A stretch of DNA of 64,000 nt from Hyalangium versicolor (GTDB taxonomy: Bacteria; Myxococcota; Myxococcia; Myxococcales; Myxococcaceae), in NCBI RefSeq assembly GCF_020103695.1, contig NZ_JAHXBF010000024.1, positions 62,001-126,000 on the forward strand, read 5' to 3'. A program made the position numbers and the translations under genes. Shown here piece after piece: positions 53,401 to 60,037 of this stretch. The first letter of the stretch is position 1. Each line of letters starts with the position of its first letter. The notes under the pieces are model-generated. The model was not told where the DNA came from and did not search any database. It was given only the letters and a program-made list of their open reading frames with translations.

Positions 53401-54081
53401 CAGGCTGCGCACCCGCGAGTCCGCGCCCGTGGGCAGCGCTACACGCTCCAGCCTGCCCGAGACCATTCGCGCCAGGCCCTCGCGCGTGCCGATCCACAGC
53501 GCGCCCGTCCCGTCCACGGCGAGCGCCTCCACCTGTGCGCTCGGAAGCCCCTCGCGCGTGGTGTAACGCTGCCGCGCCGCACCGCCGGAGACGGGGACCT
53601 GCTCCAGCCCCAGCGAGGTGCCGATCCACAGCGTGCTGCCCTCCAGAGCGAGCGCCTGCACGTTCACCTGCCGCAGTTCGCCCTCGTCCTGCATCCGCTG
53701 GAAATGGCCCTGCTCGTAATGGAGAAGGCCTCGCTTCGTCCCCACCCACAGCCCTCCGGAGCCATCGTCCAGGAGCGTGCGGATGCCGTGCTCGCTCAGC
53801 TCCGGCGTGTTGTGCCGATCGAAGACGGTGAAGTTGGCGCCATCGAAGCGGACCAGGCCCTCGAAGGTGCCCAGCCACAAGTAGCCATCCCGCGTCTGCC
53901 GCACCGCGAGCACGGTGTTCTGCGGCAACCCATCCTCGGTGCGCCAGGCCTGATGGCCGTACTGGGAGAGTGCCCGGTGCGGCTCCAATCCAAAGCTCGG
54001 CATCCCCACCAGGAGGAGCGAGAGAAAACACGAAGCGATGAGGGCACGCAGCCCCGGGCGGCACTGGCCCCAGGTGGACAT
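50449..54081 (-). CDS. Hybrid two-component sensor kinase with periplasmic propeller (Reg_prop, Y_Y_Y, HisKA, HATPase, REC)
   Basis: The 1210-residue protein has a signal-peptide-like start (ALIASCFLSLLLVG), then two-component regulator propeller repeats of about 40-45 residues (DGTLWVGTYSGLLSLRDGNF type, about 35-645) and a Y_Y_Y domain (about 660-770; VPVRYRLDGFDADWLDAEG). A membrane segment (VWFYLLCVLGVGGVVAVSYG) follows, then HisKA with the phosphoacceptor His in GVGHEINNPLSY, HATPase_c (GTGLGLALCHSFI), and a C-terminal receiver with Asp in ILCDLMMPEMTG. ATG 54081 is chosen because upstream frame sequence looks non-coding. It senses a periplasmic, probably carbohydrate-like, ligand as in HTCS proteins, but lacks their AraC domain. 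It is divergent from a response regulator gene. Confidence 0.92.
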   Translation of the reverse strand: MSTWGQCRPGLRALIASCFLSLLLVGMPSFGLEPHRALSQYGHQAWRTEDGLPQNTVLAVRQTRDGYLWLGTFEGLVRFDGANFTVFDRHNTPELSEHGIRTLLDDGSGGLWVGTKRGLLHYEQGHFQRMQDEGELRQVNVQALALEGSTLWIGTSLGLEQVPVSGGAARQRYTTREGLPSAQVEALAVDGTGALWIGTREGLARMVSGRLERVALPTGADSRVRSLLAARDGTLWVGTYSGLLSLRDGNFTWYSPEQGMPRYEVSALWEDRDGVLWAGTETGLVRHTDEGFTSFGPKEGLSGTRVYSIFEDRDRNLWVGTADGGLNRLSADPFIPYGVPEGLSHDLVRTVLETRDGTLWLGTLGGGLNRMKDGRISRVGDAEGLAEENIRSLAEGPDGTLWVGTHHGAFRYDGKHFHQLKRENGLPLDLVWAILPDSRGDVWFGTSSGLVRLHEGQFTVFTPEQGPVAEAVISMWEDTTGAIWFGTHAGLVRYANGSFTRVKDPALLNETIMSLHADSPGTLWVGTHTGLVRWKDGKVARITTAQGLADDSVFNVLPDAEGFFWMSSNKGIFRVSRRELEEVADGRRERVRSRNYDERDGLRSAETSGGSQPAGWRARDGRIWFATSRGAVVVDPKDARLERHPPEVRIQEVRVQGELVPLMSKLVLAPGRQDVDIRFTVFAPEAPQRVPVRYRLDGFDADWLDAEGRRTVTYTRLPPGTYRFQVMVADRDGVWREPGAVLEATLQPWFHQTVWFYLLCVLGVGGVVAVSYGWRVGRLKQRERWLQARVEDRTKELARANQELDAHLRTLRATQSQLVQAGKMAAVGTLAAGVGHEINNPLSYIVSNLEHACAEAGSLMRRLEEGPVDVRERLRDMEQVLREALMGADRVRRIVRDLKTFSRQDDGTKEPVDLRAVMDSAAKMAAGELRPRAQLLRDYAEVPRVEGNEARLAQVFLNLIINAAQALPEGKPEQNEVRLVTRRVGDDRVAGEVHDTGSGIPPEVVGRIFDPFFTTKPVGVGTGLGLALCHSFITSMGGRIEVESQVGRGTMFRVTLPVARGEAVPVPRAVESKEGVLMRGRVLVVDDDPLVSSALRRTLSREHDVEVVVSSRRALEMLSSSQASYDVILCDLMMPEMTGMELHAQLAKAAPQQAERMVFVTGGAYTPAAQEFLERVPNPRLEKPFEPENLRARVREWVAKARGASPDAPA

Positions 54082-54653
54082 GGGGCTCGCAGTGTCCAGC
54101 AAACTGCCCCCTGCCACCAAGCGACAATCACGCACCCGGCGGCAGCGGCGAGAACTCCCCTGCTCCCTGCCCCACCTCTCTCGCCGCTGCCGCCCTGTCG
54201 CGCACGGGAACAAGCCCTCAGGTCCAGGTCCATCCGGACCCGCGTGCCTTCCTCGCAAGGGCCGCCCGGGCCGAGACGGGCAGTCCCCATCAACGCTGCC
54301 GCTTCGATCTCCAGGCTGCTGCGCCCACGCGAGTGAGTTCCGCTCCCTGCTGCTGAGAAGATGGGGTGCGGAGCCAGAGGCGACCACTGCGGAAAGTCGA
54401 CACAGGGATGCGACTCCGGCTGTGTCCAGGCGGCCCGGTGCGAAGGCCTGCTCGGATGCTCGGCGCCTCCTGGCGCTTGCCCGGAAGGTGCACGGGGCAG
54501 ACTTCCTCGCTGGGGCAATCTGCCACGTCCCACGCTTCTCTTCCCGAGGGCCACCAGCCCTTCTGAGAGGCTGGCATGTCCCATGCTCCTCCACAGGGAT
54601 GCCCCCCGCCTTCTCCCAGAGGCCCGGAGGCTTCACAGGCTGGGGAGGATGCG
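54082..54653. other. Intergenic region between divergent sensor kinase and response regulator genes
   Basis: These 572 bp hold no frame with coding character; the long frames here are extensions of neighbours or GC-driven. Both promoters should lie here. GGGGAGG at 54641 is the ribosome-binding site of the response regulator. I see no strong palindrome. Confidence 0.5.
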
Positions 54654-55118
54654 ATGACACGGCAGCAGTGGACGGTGAGGCAGACGATCAAGGAGTACCT
54701 GATCGGGAAGGAGCCGGAGCCTCGGCTCGAGGAGCCCTTGCGCATCCTGCTCGCCGAGGACCAGCCGCAGATGCGCAGCCTGCTGCGAGGGGCGCTGCGG
54801 CGCGACGGCTATGAGGTGATCGAGGCAGAGGACGGACCGTCCCTCCTTCGCGCGCTCGTCTCCGGGCTCCTCGCGGAGCAGTCTCGCGCGCCCGATCTCA
54901 TCATTACGGATGTGCGGATGCCGGGCTTCACGGGCCTGGAGGTGCTGGCCCGGCTGCGGAGCGAAGAGTGGAACACACCCGTCATCCTCATCACCGCATT
55001 CGGAGATGAGGCCCTGCACGCGGAGGCTGCCCGCCTGGGAGCCAATCGCGTGCTCGACAAGCCCTTCGAGCTCGAGGACCTCCGAGGGGCGGTGCGTGAA
55101 CTCCTCAAGCCGCACTGA
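54654..55118 (+). CDS. Single-domain-type response regulator
   Basis: The 154-residue protein has a 30-residue N-terminal lead and one receiver domain: acidic pocket AEDQ at 34-37, phosphoacceptor Asp86 (LIITDVRMPG), Thr in LITAFG and Lys in VLDKPF. No output domain follows. It probably passes phosphate or binds a target. ATG 54654 follows GGGGAGG by five bases. It lies 22 bp before mprF on the same strand and is divergent from the giant hybrid kinase, so it may be that kinase's partner and control the mprF unit at the protein level. Confidence 0.88.
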   Translation: MTRQQWTVRQTIKEYLIGKEPEPRLEEPLRILLAEDQPQMRSLLRGALRRDGYEVIEAEDGPSLLRALVSGLLAEQSRAPDLIITDVRMPGFTGLEVLARLRSEEWNTPVILITAFGDEALHAEAARLGANRVLDKPFELEDLRGAVRELLKPH

Positions 55119-55140
55119 ACTCCAGGCAGGAGGTGTCACC

Positions 55141-57810
55141 GTGCCTCACGCAACCACGCTCTCCTCCCCTCCCATGACTCAGGCTCCCGCCGCGCCCGCC
55201 GCTCCCGCCGCTTCGAGTTCCCCGCGGATGCGCTGGTGGGACAAGGCTCGCCATGGGCCCGTGGGGAAGCTCGCACGCGCCCTGGTGGCGCTGCTGCCCC
55301 TCCTGCTGCTGCTGGCGGCGAGCCGAGCGCTGTGGGCGGAGTTGTCCCGGTTGCAGTGGGCGGACGTGTCTCGGGAATTGGCGGCGCTGCCTGGCGTGAA
55401 GGTGGGGTTGGCCGTGCTCGCCACCGCCGCCAGCTACCTGGCGCTCACCTGCTATGACGTACTGGCGCTGCGGTACGCGGGCCGGCGGCTGCCGTACCGG
55501 AGCGTGAGCCGCATCTCCTTCACGGCCTGCGCTCTGGGGCACAGCATCGGCCTGTCGGTGCTGGGCAGTGGCTCGGTGCGCTACCGCCTCTATTCGAAGG
55601 AAGGCCTGAGTGCGCGAGACGTGGCGCGGATCGCCGCTTTCTGCGGGCTGACCTTCTGGACGGGTCTGCTGCTGGCCGGTGGCTTCTGTGTCACGTGGGC
55701 TCCGGAGAGCCTGGCCCTGCTGCACCTGCCCCCCATGGCCGCGCGTGCCGTGGGCGTGGGCCTGCTGCTGCTCGCGGTGGGCTATGTGGCCCTCTGCGCG
55801 AGGGCCGGACGGACACATCCAGCCCAGGGCCTGCTGGCACACCTGCCTGAGCCCCGGCTCGCGGTGAGACAGGTGCTGGTGTCCAGCGTGGACTGGATGA
55901 TGGCGGCGCTCGTCCTCTACCTGCTGCTGCCCCCCGAGGCGGGGCTGTCGCTGCCGGGGCTGGTGGCCCTCTTCGTCGCCGCGCAGGCGGTGGGCGTGGC
56001 CAGCCAGGTGCCCGGCGGGCTCGGCGTCTTCGAGTTCACGATCCTCACCGCGCTCTCGCCGCGCGTGCCGGTCCCCTCGGTGCTGGGGATGCTCGTGGCG
56101 TACCGCGTGCTCTACTACCTGCTGCCGCTGGCGGTGGCGTCGGCGCTGCTGCTGGGGCACGAGGTGGTGCACAGGCGCGAGGCCCTGAGGCGGCTGGCGA
56201 GCGCGGTGCGCGTCACGCTGGGCCCCCTGGTTCCGCTCGTGGCCGCGGCCGCGTGCTTCGTGGCGGGCGCGGTGCTCCTCTTCTCGGGAGCAACTCCGGC
56301 GGTGCCCTCGCGGCTGGAGTGGCTGGATCGCTTCGTGCCCCTGCCGCTGCTGGAGCTGTCCCACCTGCTGGGCAGCCTCACCGGCGTGGCGCTGCTGCTG
56401 CTGGCGTTGGGGCTCAAGCGCCGGCTGGACGGAGCCTTCGTGCTGACGCTGGCGCTGCTGCTGGCCGGCGGCGTGTTCTCACTGGTGAAGGGCGCGGACT
56501 ATGAGGAGGCCGCGCTGCTCTTCGCCATCGCGCTCGCGCTGGCGCCCTTCCGCTCCCGCTTCTACCGCCACACCTCGTTGCTGGCCGAGCGCCTCAGCCT
56601 CTCGTGGTTGCTGGCGGTGGCCGCCGTGGTGGGCGCCTCCGTGTGGCTGGGCTTCTTCTCGTACCGGCACGTGGACTACAGCCACGAGCTGTGGTGGCAG
56701 TTCACCCTGGAGGGCGATGCGCCGCGCTTCCTGCGCGCCATGGTGGGCACCTTGAGTCTGGCGCTCTTCTTCGGCGTGGGCCTGCTGCTGAAGCCCGCCA
56801 TCCCGCGCACCCCGCCGACCACCGGGTTGGAGCTGGCCGTGGCGCGCCCGCTGGTGGCCCACGCTCCCGAGTCCTCCGCGCACCTGGCGCTGGTGGGCGA
56901 CAAGGCGCTGCTCTTCAACGAGTCGCGCACGGCCTTCATCATGTACGGCGTGGCCGGGCGAAGCTGGGTGTCCATGGGGGACCCGGTGGGGCTGGCGGAC
57001 GAGGCCACCGAGCTGGCGTGGCGCTTCCACGAGCTGGCGGATCGCCACCACGGGTGGACGTGCTTCTACCAGGTGGGCCCCAGCGCGCTGCCGCGCTACC
57101 TGGACCTGGGGCTGGCACTGCTGAAGCTGGGTGAGGAGGCCACCGTCCCGCTCCAAGGCTTCCGCCTGGACACGCCGGACTGCCGGGCCTTGCGCCACAA
57201 CGTGCGCCGCATGGAGCGCGAGAAGCTCACCTTCGAGGTGGTACCTCGCGAGGATGTGTTCGCTCTGCTGCCGGAGCTGGAAGAGGTGTCCGCCGAGTGG
57301 ATGCGGGCGAAGCACACCCGGGAGAAGGGCTTCTCGCTGGGCTTCTTCGCTCCACGCTACCTGCGCGAGGGCCCCATGGCGCTGGTGCGCCGCGAGGGAC
57401 GCGTGCTCGGCTTCGCCAACCTGTGGGCCCCGCAGTCCCACGAGGAGCTGTCCGTGGACCTCATGCGCCACAGGCCCGAGGCGCCGAGCGGGGTGATGGA
57501 CTACCTCTTCGCCTCGCTGATGATGTGGGGGAAGGAGCAGGGTTATGAGCGCTTCAACCTGGGCATGGCACCCTTCAGCGGGATGATGTCCCGCAGCCTC
57601 GCGCCGCTGTGGCACCGCCTGGGCACCTTCCTGTTCCGCCACGGCGAGCACTTCTACAACTTCCAGGGGTTGCGCCAGTACAAGGAGAAGTTCCACCCCG
57701 TGTGGACGCCGCGCTACCTCGCCGCCCCTGGAGGCCTCGCGCTTCCTCGGGTGCTCGCCAACGTCGCCGCGCTCGTCTCTCGCGGCCTCACCGGGACGGT
57801 GTCGCGATGA
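55141..57810 (+). CDS. mprF: Bifunctional phosphatidylglycerol lysyltransferase/flippase MprF
   Basis: The 889-residue protein has about fourteen membrane segments at residues about 40-570 (N-terminal flippase, then synthase membrane part) and a soluble C-terminal GNAT-like aminoacyl-PG synthase domain at about 580-880 (LLFNESRTAFIMYGVAGRSW, MRAKHTREKGFSLGFF, YERFNLGMAPFSGM, YNFQGLRQYKEKFHP). It moves lysine from Lys-tRNA onto phosphatidylglycerol and flips the product, lowering membrane charge against cationic peptides. GTG 55141 follows AGGAGGTG. The stop overlaps the next gene, an AcvB-like hydrolase thought to reverse this modification, by four bases. Lysine specificity is by family. Confidence 0.93.
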   Translation: MPHATTLSSPPMTQAPAAPAAPAASSSPRMRWWDKARHGPVGKLARALVALLPLLLLLAASRALWAELSRLQWADVSRELAALPGVKVGLAVLATAASYLALTCYDVLALRYAGRRLPYRSVSRISFTACALGHSIGLSVLGSGSVRYRLYSKEGLSARDVARIAAFCGLTFWTGLLLAGGFCVTWAPESLALLHLPPMAARAVGVGLLLLAVGYVALCARAGRTHPAQGLLAHLPEPRLAVRQVLVSSVDWMMAALVLYLLLPPEAGLSLPGLVALFVAAQAVGVASQVPGGLGVFEFTILTALSPRVPVPSVLGMLVAYRVLYYLLPLAVASALLLGHEVVHRREALRRLASAVRVTLGPLVPLVAAAACFVAGAVLLFSGATPAVPSRLEWLDRFVPLPLLELSHLLGSLTGVALLLLALGLKRRLDGAFVLTLALLLAGGVFSLVKGADYEEAALLFAIALALAPFRSRFYRHTSLLAERLSLSWLLAVAAVVGASVWLGFFSYRHVDYSHELWWQFTLEGDAPRFLRAMVGTLSLALFFGVGLLLKPAIPRTPPTTGLELAVARPLVAHAPESSAHLALVGDKALLFNESRTAFIMYGVAGRSWVSMGDPVGLADEATELAWRFHELADRHHGWTCFYQVGPSALPRYLDLGLALLKLGEEATVPLQGFRLDTPDCRALRHNVRRMEREKLTFEVVPREDVFALLPELEEVSAEWMRAKHTREKGFSLGFFAPRYLREGPMALVRREGRVLGFANLWAPQSHEELSVDLMRHRPEAPSGVMDYLFASLMMWGKEQGYERFNLGMAPFSGMMSRSLAPLWHRLGTFLFRHGEHFYNFQGLRQYKEKFHPVWTPRYLAAPGGLALPRVLANVAALVSRGLTGTVSR

Positions 57811-59258
57811 AGTTCTCCCTGTTCACGCTCTCGCTCACCTGGGCCGTGCTGGCGATCTCCGCTCCTGTCCAGGCCGAGGTACCTCGCGCCGCTCCTCCCC
57901 AGGCCGTCACGTTCGACCGCTTCGGCCGGGTTCCACTCGTCCACCCCAGCGGCCCTCCCCGCAGCGTGGCGGTGCTGCTCTCCGGGAAGGAGGAGTCCTC
58001 CACGCTCGCCAAGGCCCTGGCGGACTCGGGAGCGCTGGTGCTCACGGTGGACACCGCTCACTACCTGGAGGGGTTCGGGCACGCGGGCAAGTGCGCCTAC
58101 CCCGCGGGAGATCTCGAAGCGCTCGCCCAGTACACGGAGAAGACGCTGGACCTGCCCGAGTACCTCCACCCCATCCTCGTGGGCACGGGCGCTGGATCCG
58201 CCGTCGTCTACGCCTCGCTGGCGCAGGCACCCGAGAACACCTTCCGCGGCGGCGTGAGCCTCGGCTTCCGCCCCGAGCTGTCGCTGCCCATTCCGATCTG
58301 CCGAGGCAACGGGCTGTCCCGCTCGCGCTCTGCTGACAACAAGTCCGACGTGCTGCTCCCCATGGAGGCCCTCAACGCGCCCTGGCGGCTGCTGCCCGGT
58401 ATGAAGGAGGGGAACGCGGACCTGGAGCGGCAACAGCCCTTCCTCCAGAAGATGGCGGGTGCGCAGACCGTGTCCCTCCCTCCGGGCTCGCCCAGCCCCG
58501 AGTCGCGGCGCGCCACCCTGCAGCGGACCTATACCGAGCTCTCGGCCCCTCCCGCTCCTCCCACCGCAGCCTCCGCGCCCGCGGCCCCGGACACGGGCAC
58601 GCCCGCAGTCATCGCCCCCACGCCACCGCCCGAGCCCGTGGGAGATCTCCCGCTCGTCGAGGTCCCCACGGCCACGCCCTCGACGGAGAGCTTCGCGCTG
58701 CTCATGTCGGGAGATGGTGGCTGGGCCGGCATCGACAAGCACCTCGCGGGGGCGCTCAACGCCCAGGGCCTGTCCGTGGTGGGCTGGGACTCGCTGCGCT
58801 ACTTCTGGAAGAAGCGGACGCCCGAGGACACGGCCCGGGACGTGGCCCGAGCGCTCACCCACTACCTGGCGGCCTGGAAGACGCGCAGCGCGGTGCTCGT
58901 GGGCTACTCGCGCGGGGCGGACGTGCTCCCCGCCATCGTGGCGCGGCTGCCAGCCGAGCTGCGCCAGCGGGTGCGGCTGGTGGCCCTGGTGGCCCCAGGC
59001 CGCATCGCCGAGTTCGAGGTCCACGTCACGGACCTGCTGGGAGGTGGGGGAGGCACCATGCAGGTGCTCCCGGAAGTCCAGGCGCTCGGGGGGACGCCGG
59101 TGCTGTGCATCTTTGGAGACTCGGAGGTCCATGAGAGCGTCTGCCCGCTGCTGGGAGACGTGAAGGGCACCCGGTCGGTGATGCTCCACGGCGGGCACCA
59201 CTTCGGCGGAGACTATGCCCGCGTGGCCCAGTCCATCACCGATGCGCTGGCACCCTGA
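57807..59258 (+). CDS. AcvB/VirJ-like periplasmic hydrolase, probable lysyl-PG hydrolase
   Basis: The 483-residue protein has a signal peptide (LFTLSLTWAVLAISAPVQA) and two alpha/beta-hydrolase-like halves. The N-terminal half (about 45-230) lacks a clear nucleophile elbow. The C-terminal half (about 285-480; VirJ domain) starts with FALLMSGDGGWAGIDK and has GYSRGAD (Ser nucleophile), FGDSEV (Asp) and GGHHFGGD (His). AcvB of Agrobacterium is a periplasmic lysyl-phosphatidylglycerol hydrolase paired with its MprF homologue. The overlap with mprF (ATGA) gives the same pair here. A Pro/Ala-rich linker joins the halves. The role is well supported by family and context. Confidence 0.85.
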   Translation: MKFSLFTLSLTWAVLAISAPVQAEVPRAAPPQAVTFDRFGRVPLVHPSGPPRSVAVLLSGKEESSTLAKALADSGALVLTVDTAHYLEGFGHAGKCAYPAGDLEALAQYTEKTLDLPEYLHPILVGTGAGSAVVYASLAQAPENTFRGGVSLGFRPELSLPIPICRGNGLSRSRSADNKSDVLLPMEALNAPWRLLPGMKEGNADLERQQPFLQKMAGAQTVSLPPGSPSPESRRATLQRTYTELSAPPAPPTAASAPAAPDTGTPAVIAPTPPPEPVGDLPLVEVPTATPSTESFALLMSGDGGWAGIDKHLAGALNAQGLSVVGWDSLRYFWKKRTPEDTARDVARALTHYLAAWKTRSAVLVGYSRGADVLPAIVARLPAELRQRVRLVALVAPGRIAEFEVHVTDLLGGGGGTMQVLPEVQALGGTPVLCIFGDSEVHESVCPLLGDVKGTRSVMLHGGHHFGGDYARVAQSITDALAP

Positions 59259-59347
59259 CTCCCCCTCAGGCTCCCTTCTACCCGTGCAGGGGCGGTGTCA
59301 CCTCCGCGCGGACGGACTATGCTGTCTCTTCAAGGAGCCGCAGGCGG

Positions 59348-60028
59348 ATGAGTGAAGGGGCGCTGTTCGGATCACAATTCTCACCGGTGCACACCGAGTA
59401 CCGGCTCCGGCTCTGGGGCGCGGATCTGGTGGATCTGGCGACGGCCATCCTGCTGGGCTGGGGCGCGGCGCGCGCGCTGGACTGGGAGCAATCCCTCCTC
59501 CGAGTGCTGGTGAGCATGTTCTGTGCGTGGGCAATCATCTCGGTGGTGGGCGGGGTGCGAGGGTGGACGCTGGGGCGACGGCTGCTCGATGTGCGGCTGG
59601 TGAACGCCCAGAGCCAACCCCCGGGCTTTCCGAGCGCCTTCGCCCGCGCCTTCGTCGCGCTCCCGGACGTGCTGGTGACGCCGCTGCTGCCCTCGCGTCC
59701 CCTGGACCGGCTGTTGCGCCTGCATGGCGAGCGGCCCTCCACGGTGCGCAAGGCGTGGATGCGCGGGCTGGTGCCTCAACTGCCCTGGGTGGCCGCGCTC
59801 GTGCTCGCCGGGTGGTTCATCGCCACGCCTACGCGCCATGAGGCCTTCCAGTTCCTGGGCCGCAAGCTCACCGGTTGGAAGTGCTGCCACGGCTACAAGC
59901 AGCACGTGGGCAGTTGGACGTGCCAGCGCTCGCTCTCCCGGCTCGCCCGGGAGGTCCAGAACCAGGACGCGGAGGCGCTGACCTTCCAGCCCGAGTGCCC
60001 GGAGGTCGCCGAGCACCTGAAGCGGTGA
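59348..60028 (+). CDS. RDD-family membrane protein
   Basis: The 226-residue protein has an RDD domain: an Asp-containing first helix (RLRLWGADLVDLATAILLGW), a second helix after SMFCAWAIISVVGG, and RGWTLGRRLLDVRLVNAQ. A third hydrophobic segment (WVAALVLAGWFIA) precedes a 60-residue Cys-containing tail (GWKCCHGYKQHVGSWTC). Function of the family is mostly unknown, with some members linked to ion exchange. It lies 89 bp after the AcvB-like gene, same strand, and converges with the Ser/Thr kinase gene. It may be the fourth gene of the mprF unit. Confidence 0.8.
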   Translation: MSEGALFGSQFSPVHTEYRLRLWGADLVDLATAILLGWGAARALDWEQSLLRVLVSMFCAWAIISVVGGVRGWTLGRRLLDVRLVNAQSQPPGFPSAFARAFVALPDVLVTPLLPSRPLDRLLRLHGERPSTVRKAWMRGLVPQLPWVAALVLAGWFIATPTRHEAFQFLGRKLTGWKCCHGYKQHVGSWTCQRSLSRLAREVQNQDAEALTFQPECPEVAEHLKR

Positions 60029-60037
60029 GGCCGACAC

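Noticed and set aside
51529..54336. Long plus-strand frame (935 codons) over the hybrid kinase
   Set aside because: The minus-strand kinase has all expected motifs; the plus frame has none.
54082..54660. Upstream extension of the hybrid kinase frame to 54660
   Set aside because: The added 190 residues have no domain character and run into the response regulator start; a signal peptide begins at ATG 54081.
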